64,000 bases of DNA from Chryseobacterium gleum (GTDB lineage Bacteria > Bacteroidota > Bacteroidia > Flavobacteriales > Weeksellaceae): the NCBI RefSeq assembly GCF_900636535.1, contig NZ_LR134289.1, positions 1 through 64,000 of the forward strand, in the 5' to 3' direction. Shown here piece by piece: positions 1-8,286 of this stretch (positions are counted from its first letter, which is position 1; every line of letters begins with the position of its first letter). Under the pieces are notes generated by a model, which was given only the letters and a program-made list of their open reading frames with translations, did not search any database and was not told the DNA's origin. A program made the translations under genes and the position numbers.

Positions 1-1455
1 ATGGATGACAATTTAATGATGATTTGGCAGAAATGCCTTCAGTTTATGCGCGATAACCTGAACGCTGCTGAAGACAATTCTGACCTTAAAAAACTTGAAA
101 AATCTTTCGATATGCTATTCGATAAGGTTCAGCCGCTTTCATTGGTGGCCAACAACCTTACGTTGATCGTACCGAGCGATTTTTACAAGGAATATATAGA
201 GGATAATTACCTGTCCCTGCTTTCTGCTGCCCTGAAGAAAAATATTGGAAAAGGAGTGAAATTATGGTATTCTGTGATGGAAAACAGGCCAAAAGGCGAA
301 GAAAAGCCGGTTACCATGAACATCAAGGGACAAAGCGTTCCTACTCCGAAAACACAGGAAACAATGCCGCAGGGATTCTCTGCCAATATTGTAAACCCAT
401 TTGTGGTTCCTGGAATAAGAAAAGTAAATATAGATTCTAACCTGAAACCTGACTATTCATTCGATAGTTATGTAGAAGGAGAAAGCAATAAATTTGCAGC
501 AACTGTAGCCAGATCGATTGCAAAAAGACCTGGAGCAACAGCATTTAACCCATTATTCCTATATGGAGGTTATGGAGTTGGAAAAACACACCTGGGACAG
601 GCTGTTGGTCTTGAAGTAAAAAATCAGTTCCCTGATAAAGTTGTACTTTATTTATCATCTGAAAAGTTTATCCAGCAATTTATCTCTGCTGCCAAAGCAC
701 ACAAACAGACTGAATTTGCGAATTTCTATCAGATGGTAGATGTACTGATTATTGATGATATCCAGTTCTTATCAGGAAAATCAGCTACGCAGGACAGCTT
801 CTTCCATATTTTTGATCACCTGCATCAGAACGGAAAACAGATTATCCTTACTTCAGATAAGGCGCCTGCAGACATTATGGATATCCAAGACAGAATTGTT
901 TCCCGTTTCAAATGGGGACTTTCTGCAGAAATCAAATCGCCGGACCTTTCTACAAGAAGACAGATCATTGAAGATAAACTAAGCAGAGACGGAATTGTTC
1001 TTCCGGGAGATATGCTGGACTTCCTTGCTGCCGAAGCCAAAACCAATGTAAGAGAACTGATTGGAGTAATTAACTCAGTGATCGCTTACTCTACAGTATA
1101 TAAGAGAGACCTTAGTCTTGAATTGCTGAAAGAAACGATTAACAGAATTGCTGCCAACCAGAAAAAAGTCATCAATATTCCTTACATCCAGGAAGTGGTT
1201 TGTGATTATTTCGGAATTAAAAAAGAGCAGCTGCTTTCAAAAACAAGAAAAAGAGAGATCGCATTACCAAGACAGCTTGCGATGTATTTCTCAAAAGAAT
1301 TCACCAATTCCACCTTTACTAAAATAGGTGAAGAAATGGGAGGAAAAGACCATTCTACAGTAATGTATGCTTGTGATACCATCAAAGACGTATCGAAAAT
1401 TGATAAAGAAATCAAGAAATACGTAAAAGATCTTACTGAAAGAATCAAACAGTAA
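1..1455 (+). CDS. dnaA: Chromosomal replication initiator protein DnaA
   Basis: DnaA is the AAA+ ATPase that binds DnaA boxes at oriC, opens the duplex and loads the helicase. At 484 residues it has the normal family length. Residues about 1-95 are the protein-interaction domain, followed by a linker, then the ATPase with Walker A GGYGVGKT (189-196) and Walker B LIIDD (249-253). The C-terminal DNA-binding domain carries the signature GGKDHSTVMYA near 447-457. The ATG is base 1, so the promoter and any upstream origin lie outside the window. No dnaN follows; a hairpin terminator closes the unit. Very confident. Confidence 0.98.
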   Translation: MDDNLMMIWQKCLQFMRDNLNAAEDNSDLKKLEKSFDMLFDKVQPLSLVANNLTLIVPSDFYKEYIEDNYLSLLSAALKKNIGKGVKLWYSVMENRPKGEEKPVTMNIKGQSVPTPKTQETMPQGFSANIVNPFVVPGIRKVNIDSNLKPDYSFDSYVEGESNKFAATVARSIAKRPGATAFNPLFLYGGYGVGKTHLGQAVGLEVKNQFPDKVVLYLSSEKFIQQFISAAKAHKQTEFANFYQMVDVLIIDDIQFLSGKSATQDSFFHIFDHLHQNGKQIILTSDKAPADIMDIQDRIVSRFKWGLSAEIKSPDLSTRRQIIEDKLSRDGIVLPGDMLDFLAAEAKTNVRELIGVINSVIAYSTVYKRDLSLELLKETINRIAANQKKVINIPYIQEVVCDYFGIKKEQLLSKTRKREIALPRQLAMYFSKEFTNSTFTKIGEEMGGKDHSTVMYACDTIKDVSKIDKEIKKYVKDLTERIKQ

Positions 1456-1480
1456 ATAATCACTGAGCTTTAAAATAATT

Positions 1481-1512
1481 AAAATGAAGAATCGTTGTAT
1501 TCTTCATTTTTT
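1481..1512 (+). terminator. Rho-independent terminator after dnaA
   Basis: AAAATGAAGAAT (1481-1492) pairs perfectly with ATTCTTCATTTT (1499-1510) around a 6-nt loop and runs into a T tract. It separates dnaA from the phosphatase operon. Confidence 0.8.
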
Positions 1513-1553
1513 ATTTAGTTTTGTCGTTAAAAGTCTTTTTTATAAATACTCAT

Positions 1554-2003
1554 ATGAAAATATTAATGGTTTGTCTGGGAAATATATGCAGAAGTCCGCT
1601 GGCAGAAGGAATTATGAAAACAAAAGTACCGGACAACTTTGTGGTAGACTCAGCAGGAACCATTTCATTGCACGAAGGAGAACATCCGGATAAAAGAGCC
1701 GTTAAAACTGCTGCCAACCATAATATTGATATCTCAAAACAGAAATCAAGACCTATCACCCGAAGAGATTTTGAAACATTTGATAAAATCTACTGCATGG
1801 ATATTGATGTATTCGAGGACGTGGTTTCTAAAACCAAAAACGAAGAAGAACGCAAGAAAGTAGCGTTATTTTTAGAAGTATTGGGAGATCATGAAAATGC
1901 TGAGGTTCCGGATCCGTATTGGGGAGATATGAAAGATTTTGAGAATGTCTTCCAGCTTCTGGATAAGGGATGTGATGCCATTAAAAACCAAATACTAAAA
2001 TAA
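1554..2003 (+). CDS. Low molecular weight protein-tyrosine-phosphatase
   Basis: A cytoplasmic phosphatase of 149 residues that dephosphorylates protein tyrosine (or arginine) phosphate. The CX5R active-site loop CLGNICRS is at residues 7-14, with the nucleophile C7 and the phosphate-binding R13 right after the first strand, as in the family. The general-acid region is the DPYWGD segment near the C-terminus. An upstream in-frame ATG at 1521 would add 11 residues ahead of the conserved MKILMVCLGN start, so 1554 is preferred. It is followed at 5 nt by an NTF2-like gene and then a methyltransferase, suggesting one operon. Substrate unknown. Confidence 0.93.
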   Translation: MKILMVCLGNICRSPLAEGIMKTKVPDNFVVDSAGTISLHEGEHPDKRAVKTAANHNIDISKQKSRPITRRDFETFDKIYCMDIDVFEDVVSKTKNEEERKKVALFLEVLGDHENAEVPDPYWGDMKDFENVFQLLDKGCDAIKNQILK

Positions 2004-2008
2004 TAGCC

Positions 2009-2509
2009 ATGAAAAAATTATTGCTGCTGCTTTTAGTAAGCTTTAATTTCTGTTTCGCCCAAACTAAAGATGAAACAGAGATCCGTAAAGTAATGGACGA
2101 TTTTATGGGATGCATTAAGTCCCGTGATGAAGCCAGATATCTTTCTTTGTTTCAGGAACCTGTACTCTGGACCGGGATTTATAAAGACAGAACACAGGCA
2201 AAACGTCTTGAGAAAAATCCTAAGGCGGCTTACTACTTTGCCGATGATTATAAAGCTTTTATCAAAAGCTTTAAAGATGATAAATCTGAAGAAAAATTCG
2301 ACAATATTAAGATCATAGAAGATGGGTCAATTGCCTCTGCCAATTTTGATTACAGCTTCTGGTACGACGGTAAAATGGAAAACTGGGGAAAAGAGATCTG
2401 GACACTGATGAAAATCAATGGAGCTTGGAAAATTACCTCTGTTACATTCTCCATGGATCTTACAAAATATTTCCCACAACCCTCATTAAACGAAAGAACT
2501 AAAAAATAA
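2009..2509 (+). CDS. Secreted NTF2-like (SnoaL/DUF4440-type) protein
   Basis: 166 residues with a signal peptide at about 1-18 (MKKLLLLLLVSFNFCFAQ). The mature part has the cone-shaped NTF2 fold pattern: an N-terminal helix (ETEIRKVMDDFMGCIKSRD), a helix with aromatic residues, then strands ending in the typical MKINGAWKITSVTFSM segment. Such proteins bind small ligands or act as scaffolds; no catalytic residues can be named here. It sits 5 nt after the phosphatase and 4 nt before the RsmI-like gene. A second secreted NTF2-like protein is encoded in the starch region at 29478. Role unknown. Confidence 0.8.
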   Translation: MKKLLLLLLVSFNFCFAQTKDETEIRKVMDDFMGCIKSRDEARYLSLFQEPVLWTGIYKDRTQAKRLEKNPKAAYYFADDYKAFIKSFKDDKSEEKFDNIKIIEDGSIASANFDYSFWYDGKMENWGKEIWTLMKINGAWKITSVTFSMDLTKYFPQPSLNERTKK

Positions 2510-2513
2510 TACA

Positions 2514-3212
2514 ATGCTTTTCTTACTTCCTGCTTACTTATCAGAAAATACTTCTATCAACCACTTTTCACCTGTTTTGAAGGATTATATCATGCAAACG
2601 GATTATTTCTTCGTGGAAAATGAAAAAACAGCGAGAAAGGTTGTTAAATTTTTTGCTCCCGAAAAAAAGCAGGCCGATCTGAAGTTATTTCTGTTAGATA
2701 AATACACAGAGAATGTAGATATTAAAGAAGCTCAGGAGCTGATGCTGAAAGGGCAGGACTTCGGATTGTTATCAGAAGCCGGCTTACCTTGTATTGCTGA
2801 TCCCGGAAATCTGATCGTTAAATGGTGTCATGAGAAAAATATCAGGGTGATTCCTGTTTCGGGGCCGTCATCTATTATTCTGGCGCTGATTTCCAGTGGA
2901 TTCAACGGGCAGGAGTTCACTTTCCATGGCTATCTTCCTATTGATAAAGGAGAGAAAAAGAAACAGATCCTGCATCTGGAAAATCTTGTCCAGAAAACAG
3001 GATACTCACAGATTTTCATGGAAACGCCTTACCGTAACAATCAGCTCTTTGAAGATTTGTGTAAATTTTTGTCACCGAATACAAAACTGTGCATTGCTGC
3101 CAATATTAATGATCCGGAACATGAATTCATTAAAACAAAATCAATAAAAGACTGGCAGAAGCAAAAGCCGGAACTTCATAAAATCCCTGCAGTATTTGTG
3201 CTGGGGAAATAA
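2514..3212 (+). CDS. RsmI-like SAM-dependent methyltransferase (tetrapyrrole methylase fold)
   Basis: 232 residues with the signatures of the RsmI branch of the tetrapyrrole methylase superfamily: LLSEAGLPCIADPGN near 82-97 and PVSGPSSIILALISSG near 113-128, followed by FHGYLP. RsmI 2'-O-methylates C1402 of 16S rRNA, but typical RsmI is about 280 residues and carries a C-terminal helical domain; this short form lacks it. It is a distinct paralogue common in Bacteroidota whose substrate is uncertain. Last gene of the three-gene operon beginning at 1554. Family assignment is firm, the exact target is not. Confidence 0.85.
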   Translation: MLFLLPAYLSENTSINHFSPVLKDYIMQTDYFFVENEKTARKVVKFFAPEKKQADLKLFLLDKYTENVDIKEAQELMLKGQDFGLLSEAGLPCIADPGNLIVKWCHEKNIRVIPVSGPSSIILALISSGFNGQEFTFHGYLPIDKGEKKKQILHLENLVQKTGYSQIFMETPYRNNQLFEDLCKFLSPNTKLCIAANINDPEHEFIKTKSIKDWQKQKPELHKIPAVFVLGK

Positions 3213-3344
3213 TATTTAAGGTAAAATAGCAATTATTTCTTACCCTTTTTGCTCAAAAAGATTTAACAATTCTTAACCTGTTTATTGCATTATTCTTGAT
3301 TTTTAATCAAACACTGAAAACAGAATAAATTATTGACAATGCAG

Positions 3345-3378
3345 TAAAAATCCGGGCATCTTAGATGCCCGGATTTTT
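3345..3378. terminator. Bidirectional intrinsic terminator
   Basis: ATCCGGGCATC (3350-3360) and GATGCCCGGAT (3364-3374) form a perfect 11-bp stem with a 3-nt loop, flanked by A5 on one side and T5 on the other. It serves the convergent methyltransferase (+) and DUF4349 gene (-). Confidence 0.9.
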
Positions 3379-3384
3379 AATAAA

Positions 3385-4266
3385 TTAATTTTGACTCTTT
3401 TTCTTTGACTTCCATTTTCTCCAAAAGAAAACTACAATAGGAATGGTCAGAAAGAAAGGCCATAGTGAAACCATTCCCAGCAGGAAGCTTACAAAACTGT
3501 TCCAGCCTTCGGTCAGTGAATCAATAAACCGGCTTCCAAAGCCAATTTTAGAGGTGGCTGAACTTCTCACTTTTTCTTTATACAGGTTTAAATTCAGGGT
3601 ACTGTAATTCACCCTGTCATCAATAAAACGAAGCCTGCCTTCAGCGATGTCAATTTCATCTTCCAGTTCCCGGATTTTTTCCTGTATTTCCAGCATATCT
3701 TTTGTTGTGGAAGCCTTTTTAAGCATATCCCGATATTTTTCAAGATATATCTTTTTGTTGGCCAGCTTTATGGCTACATCGGTATATTCCTCGGTCACAT
3801 CATCAGATGAAACATTTTTAGACAAAACAGATCCAACGCCATCTGAAAATGAATTGATAAGGGCATCAAAATTTTTATGAGGTACACGGATAGTCAGCGT
3901 AAGATTATCATCCATATCCGTATTATGGAATTCTTCTTTCTGGATATAGGCATTATTTTTCCTGATGATTTCATTGACCTGATTTTGCGCTTTTTTAATA
4001 TCACCCACCTGAATCTTCATATCTCCGTTTTTGATGATTTTTTTGGAAATAGTATCGGTTTTCTTGTGGGTATAGCTTTCTGTGCCGGATTCATTTTTAT
4101 CGGATACCGTTTTCTCAGAAATAACAGGAGCCGGAGAAGATAATGCTGTAATTTTCTCTTCAGAGACAACTTCCATCAAATCAGCTTTCGCTTCATATTT
4201 ATCATTGCCGGATTTACTGCAGTTGATAAGCAGAATGCCGGATAAAAGAAGAATAATGTTTTTCAT
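3385..4266 (-). CDS. DUF4349 family lipoprotein
   Basis: 293 residues. The preferred start MKNIILLLSGILLINC gives a clean lipoprotein signal with the lipid-accepting Cys at 16; an upstream ATG at 4293 would put nine polar residues before it. The body has the DUF4349 pattern: a strand KNGDMKIQVGDIKKAQNQV, a conserved RVPHKNFDALINSF segment, then a long coiled coil (about 165-215, EKYRDMLKKAS to DIAEGRL). A membrane helix (WPFFLTIPIVVFFW) and basic KWKSKKK tail lie at the C-terminus, so the protein would be tethered at both ends. Function unknown; it stands alone and is convergent with the upstream operon. Confidence 0.85.
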   Translation of the reverse strand: MKNIILLLSGILLINCSKSGNDKYEAKADLMEVVSEEKITALSSPAPVISEKTVSDKNESGTESYTHKKTDTISKKIIKNGDMKIQVGDIKKAQNQVNEIIRKNNAYIQKEEFHNTDMDDNLTLTIRVPHKNFDALINSFSDGVGSVLSKNVSSDDVTEEYTDVAIKLANKKIYLEKYRDMLKKASTTKDMLEIQEKIRELEDEIDIAEGRLRFIDDRVNYSTLNLNLYKEKVRSSATSKIGFGSRFIDSLTEGWNSFVSFLLGMVSLWPFFLTIPIVVFFWRKWKSKKKSQN

Positions 4267-4406
4267 AGACTTAGTTTCTGATGATATCATCAAAAATTGT
4301 GCTTAAAAATTGTTTCATATTGCATATTGGTCGGAATTCAGAATAAAAGCTTTCAAAACCGATTGGAAAAATTGCTGAAACTGTAAATTATTTCTATTTT
4401 TAATTC

Positions 4407-5474
4407 ATGAAAAAAAGTCTTTTAGCATTTGTGTTTTCTCCATTTCTGATGTATGCCCAGGAGGCTCCGAAACTCACAGACGAAATGGCAATGAAGCTTT
4501 CCGATAAACCTCTTCACTGCATCAATCAGGAATATCCTAATAAAACGGCACATATTATCAATAATGCAGGTGAAGTTCCTTTGACACCTAAAGATCTCCA
4601 TCCCAGCTTTTATGGATGTTTCGACTGGCATAGCTCCGTTCACGGACATTGGATGCTGACAAGACTTTTGAAAACAAAACCCAATCTTTCCAATGCTCAG
4701 GAGATTGAAAAAATTCTGAATGAATCATTTCAGAAAGATAAACTACAGATAGAGGCGGACTATTTTACAAAATATCAGCTGACAGGGACTTTTGAGAGAA
4801 CTTACGGCTGGGCATGGATATTAAAACTGGATGAAGAACTCACCAACTGGGATCATCCGAAAGCTAAAATATGGCATCAGAATCTGAAACCATTAACAGA
4901 TCAGATCCTTAAATCCTGGAAAACGTATCTTCCAAAACAAACCTATCCCAACAGAACCGGAGTGCATCCGAATACTGCATTTGCTATGGCTTTTGCTATA
5001 GATTGGGCAAGAGCCAATAAAGATAAAGAATTCGAAAATCAGCTGATGGAAAAAGCGAAATACTTTTTCTTAAAAGATCAGAAAACACCCGCTTATCTCG
5101 AGCCGGACGGCTCAGATTTCTTTTCTCCAAGCCTTGAGATTGCAGACCTGATGCGGAGAGTGCTTCCTCAAAAAGAATTTGTACAGTGGCTGAATGCTTT
5201 CTACGAAAAAAGAAGTCTGGAGAATATTGAAAAAATTCCTGTTGTAAGTGACCTGAGTGATTACCAAACGGTTCACCTGGTGGGATTGTCCTTTTCCAAA
5301 GCATGGTGTATGAAAGGAGTTTCAAATGCCCTTCCTGCCAGTCATCCGCTGAAAAAAAGTTTCAGGGAGAAGGCCGATGTATTTCTGGCTAACGGTTTGC
5401 CGCTGCTTTTCCAGGGAAATTACGGGGGAGACCATTGGCTGGCCAGTTTTGCGGTTTATGCTTTGGAAGATTAA
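4407..5474 (+). CDS. DUF2891 family secreted protein
   Basis: 355 residues with an N-terminal signal (MKKSLLAFVFSPFLMYAQ). The mature protein matches the DUF2891 pattern: HPSFYGCFDWHSSVHGHWML near 63-82, YGWAWILKLDEEL near 133-145, and YLEPDGSDFFSPSLEIADLM near 229-248. The regular helical pattern with conserved Trp, His and Asp suggests an alpha/alpha-barrel fold as in many glycan-active enzymes, but no activity is established. A TAnnTTT-like box (TATTTTTA) lies just before the start. Its stop codon overlaps the convergent Mpo1-like gene by 4 bp. Confidence 0.85.
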   Translation: MKKSLLAFVFSPFLMYAQEAPKLTDEMAMKLSDKPLHCINQEYPNKTAHIINNAGEVPLTPKDLHPSFYGCFDWHSSVHGHWMLTRLLKTKPNLSNAQEIEKILNESFQKDKLQIEADYFTKYQLTGTFERTYGWAWILKLDEELTNWDHPKAKIWHQNLKPLTDQILKSWKTYLPKQTYPNRTGVHPNTAFAMAFAIDWARANKDKEFENQLMEKAKYFFLKDQKTPAYLEPDGSDFFSPSLEIADLMRRVLPQKEFVQWLNAFYEKRSLENIEKIPVVSDLSDYQTVHLVGLSFSKAWCMKGVSNALPASHPLKKSFREKADVFLANGLPLLFQGNYGGDHWLASFAVYALED

Positions 5475-5944
5475 TATCTGATTCCTGTTTTTTTGAAAAT
5501 AAATCCTAAAAGCCAGATCGGTCCTATCAGCAAAAACTGAAGGTCTTTGAGAAAAGAAGGTTTTTGCCCTTCAATTTTGTGACCTATCCATTGGAAAATC
5601 CAGGTAATGATGAATACGGACAGATAAACTATCCAGGATTGCTTTTCAAAACTTATGTTGGTAAGATAAATGAAATGCTCCATAAAAAGCATTACAGCAA
5701 GCATTACTACCGTGATCTTAAAAGAAAGCCTGATATAAAATAAAGTGATCAGAAGAATCACGATAAGGCTTACAATGCTGATACATCCGAAATAAGGAGC
5801 ACAGAAATGGGGTGCGGGAATCAAGGAGGTAAATCCCAGAATCGTCCAGAAAATCAGAGGTACACAAATCCAGTGAATGAACTTGTTTGTAGGGTTTCTA
5901 TGGCTTTTACTGTATTCGGCAAATAATAGATCAACCTTTCTCAT
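5471..5944 (-). CDS. Mpo1-like (DUF962) membrane protein
   Basis: 157 residues beginning RKVDLLFAEYSKSHRNPTNKFIHWICVPLIFW, the hallmark of the Mpo1/YGL010w family, whose yeast member is an Fe(II)-dependent dioxygenase for 2-hydroxy fatty acids. Four hydrophobic segments are visible, and the conserved His residues (SHRNPTNKFIHW near the N-terminus and WIGHK near 123) are present. A role in fatty-acid alpha-oxidation is inferred only from the family. Transcribed away from the AraC gene, with 74 bp between the starts. Confidence 0.82.
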   Translation of the reverse strand: MRKVDLLFAEYSKSHRNPTNKFIHWICVPLIFWTILGFTSLIPAPHFCAPYFGCISIVSLIVILLITLFYIRLSFKITVVMLAVMLFMEHFIYLTNISFEKQSWIVYLSVFIITWIFQWIGHKIEGQKPSFLKDLQFLLIGPIWLLGFIFKKTGIRY

Positions 5945-5982
5945 ACTGACAGAAAATTGGATTGATGCTAAAATAATAAAAT

Positions 5983-6014
5983 TTTGTAATCACTGGTAAG
6001 ATTGCTTACATTTG
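5983..6014 (+). promoter_or_regulatory. Bacteroidota sigma promoter for the AraC gene, apparently leaderless
   Basis: TTTG (5983-5986), a 20-nt spacer and TACATTTG (6007-6014) match the Bacteroidota -33/-7 consensus TTTG-N19-21-TAnnTTTG. The ATG lies only 4 nt beyond the -7 box, so the transcript should begin at or next to the start codon. Confidence 0.75.
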
Positions 6015-6018
6015 TCCT

Positions 6019-6864
6019 ATGTCTGCCTTAGAAAAGTTCGGAGTTGATATTTTTACGGAACGTAATATTTTCGAGCGAATAGCCGTTGGTAAGCCTTTTC
6101 GTCCTGATAATCCTGCTTTTATCTTTATTAAATCCGGAACCATAAAACTCCGTCAGCATTTCAGTGATCTGGAAGTTTCTGCCAATATGTTTATGGTAAC
6201 CGATCCCCAAACCATTTATGAAGTGGTAGGAGTGACGGGTGATTTTCAGTCAAGGATGGTTTCTTATAAAAGAGAATTTATTTCAGCATTATCATTAAAG
6301 TTTAACCGCCTGATTACCTATCGGTATTTCAGACAGCAGATGAATAAAGGAGTTCCTTTTCCTGAAGACGAAATGGAAGTAGTATGGAAAAGTGTTAACT
6401 TTCTGAAGTATATACTGGATTCTGATACCGATATGCTCTATAAGAAAGAGATGGTAGAACATCTTTTCTCTGTTTTCTGCTATCAGATGGCAGGAATCAT
6501 CTCCAAAGAAGACAACAGTTCTATGAATCAGATGTCCAGACAGGAAGAAATTGTATTTGTATTTCTTACCGATCTTGCTGAGCATCATCTTACAGAAAGA
6601 ACCGTTGAGTTTTATGCCGAAAGGCAGTCAATTACAACCAGACATCTTTCTTCTGTGGTAAAGACCATTACAGGTAAATCTGCAAGTCAGATCATTGCTT
6701 TAATTGTCATTAATGAGGCTAAAGTTCTCTTAAACTCTTCCAATAAACCGGTTTCGGAGATTTCATCTATCCTTGGATTCAGTGATCAATACTCATTTTC
6801 TCACTTTTTTAAGAAGCATCTGGAAGTAAGTCCTACACAGTACAGACATCAGTTCGAAAATTAA
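6019..6864 (+). CDS. AraC family transcriptional regulator
   Basis: 281 residues. The N-terminal part (about 1-160) is a cupin-like sensing domain (DNPAFIFIKSGTIKLRQHF, MFMVTDPQTIYEVVG). The C-terminal part (about 185-281) holds the two helix-turn-helix motifs of the AraC family, ending ISSILGFSDQYSFSHFFKKH and SPTQYR. It directly precedes, in the same direction, a TolC/HlyD/MFS efflux set that has its own promoter, so it is probably that set's regulator. The inducer is unknown. Confidence 0.92.
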   Translation: MSALEKFGVDIFTERNIFERIAVGKPFRPDNPAFIFIKSGTIKLRQHFSDLEVSANMFMVTDPQTIYEVVGVTGDFQSRMVSYKREFISALSLKFNRLITYRYFRQQMNKGVPFPEDEMEVVWKSVNFLKYILDSDTDMLYKKEMVEHLFSVFCYQMAGIISKEDNSSMNQMSRQEEIVFVFLTDLAEHHLTERTVEFYAERQSITTRHLSSVVKTITGKSASQIIALIVINEAKVLLNSSNKPVSEISSILGFSDQYSFSHFFKKHLEVSPTQYRHQFEN

Positions 6865-6902
6865 AATCTTACATTTGAACATCTTTTTCCAAAAATCAAA
6901 CA

Positions 6903-6933
6903 TTTGATTGATTTTGTTGTTGACCTAACTTTG
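6903..6933 (+). promoter_or_regulatory. Promoter of the efflux operon
   Basis: TTTG (6903-6906), 19 nt, TAACTTTG (6926-6933) gives a full match to the Bacteroidota consensus; the TolC start codon follows 20 nt later. An AraC site would be expected nearby but no convincing direct repeat was identified. Confidence 0.75.
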
Positions 6934-6953
6934 CATCTGTAAAACAAGGTAAA

Positions 6954-8264
6954 ATGACAAAGAAAATAAAAACAGCACTATCGCTCTTGATAGCAGCTTT
7001 TCCTGCGCTGTTTTTTTCACAACAGATTAAACAGATGACCGCAGGTGAGGTAGCGGAACTTGCTGTTCAGAATCATCAGCAGCTCAAGGTTTCCGCACAG
7101 AACATTGATATTGCCAAACAGAACACCAATGTTGCAAAACTTCAGAAACTGCCCTCAATTACAGCTTCTACAAGTCAGTTCTACTTAGGGGATGCAGTAG
7201 CCATTGATAAGGACTTTTCGAATTCTACAAACGTTCCGATGCCGCATTATGGAAGTTCTTATGCAGTTCAGGCAACACAGCTGATCTTCAAAGGGGGCTT
7301 GGTGAATAAGTCTATTGAAATGGCAGGACTTCGTGAGCAACTTTCCGAACTTGATCTGGAAAAAAACAAACAGGATGTTAAATTTCTGGTGATTTCCAAT
7401 TATCTGGATGTCTATAAAATCCAGAACCAGGAAGAAGTGTTTCAGAATAATAAAAAACTGGCTCAGGAGCGTCTTAAAAATATCCAGAAATTCTATCAGC
7501 AGGGCATGGTGACCAGAAACGAAGTAATCCGTGGAGAGCTGGCCATCAAAAACCTTGATCAGGGGATTCTGACCCTTTCTAACAATAAGAAAATTCTTAA
7601 TTACAATTTAAATATTGCTTTGGGACTGCCTTCAGACACAGAAATCATTCCCACAGAAAACTTAGAGAACAAAGAATCCGGAATAGGCATGGATTATTAT
7701 ATGAACCTTGCCCATGACAGTAACCCTTTGCTGAAATCGGCTCAAAAAAATATTGCGGTGGCAGATAAGAATATCGAGATTATAAAAACGGATAATGCTC
7801 CTACCGTTGCAGGATTTGGAGGATATACACTGCAAAGACCGATCACAACTAGAAATCCTGTTCTGGATATGTATTCGGGAGGCTGGCAGACAGGAGTTTC
7901 TTTAAGCTATAATATAGATGCACTGTATAAAACGAAAGAAAAAGTAAAATTAGGTGAGCTGCAAAAGAACCAGGCGAATGATGCAATGACTCTGGTACAG
8001 CAGAATGTGGATATGGGAGTGAATGCAGCTTATACCAAATATCAGGAAGCGATACAACAGGCCGATATCCTGAATGATGCTAAAAGCCTGGCGGAAGAAA
8101 ACTACAAGATTACAGAAGCCAAATATCTGAATCAGCTGGCTGTACAGGCAGAAATGATTGATGCCCAGAACCAGAAACTGCAGTCAGAGCTTGATTATGC
8201 CAATGCAGAAATCAATGTTCTGTATCAGTATTACAATCTTTTGAAATCTACAGGAACTCTTTAA
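6954..8264 (+). CDS. TolC family outer membrane efflux protein
   Basis: 436 residues with a signal peptide ending near FPALFFSQQ (about residue 23). The sequence shows the duplicated long helical coiled coils and the two short strand regions of TolC channels, including TQLIFKGGLVNKSIEMAGLREQ and the C-terminal half ending AEINVLYQYYNLLKSTG. It would form the outer membrane exit duct of a tripartite pump. HlyD begins 22 nt downstream and the MFS pump follows, the layout of EmrAB-TolC-type drug efflux. Confidence 0.93.
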   Translation: MTKKIKTALSLLIAAFPALFFSQQIKQMTAGEVAELAVQNHQQLKVSAQNIDIAKQNTNVAKLQKLPSITASTSQFYLGDAVAIDKDFSNSTNVPMPHYGSSYAVQATQLIFKGGLVNKSIEMAGLREQLSELDLEKNKQDVKFLVISNYLDVYKIQNQEEVFQNNKKLAQERLKNIQKFYQQGMVTRNEVIRGELAIKNLDQGILTLSNNKKILNYNLNIALGLPSDTEIIPTENLENKESGIGMDYYMNLAHDSNPLLKSAQKNIAVADKNIEIIKTDNAPTVAGFGGYTLQRPITTRNPVLDMYSGGWQTGVSLSYNIDALYKTKEKVKLGELQKNQANDAMTLVQQNVDMGVNAAYTKYQEAIQQADILNDAKSLAEENYKITEAKYLNQLAVQAEMIDAQNQKLQSELDYANAEINVLYQYYNLLKSTGTL

Positions 8265-8286
8265 TTTAAAACTGAAAATCAACACA

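Noticed and set aside
1-100. Replication origin within the window
   Set aside because: dnaA starts at base 1, so any upstream origin is outside; no cluster of TTATCCACA-type boxes was noticed in the bases read.
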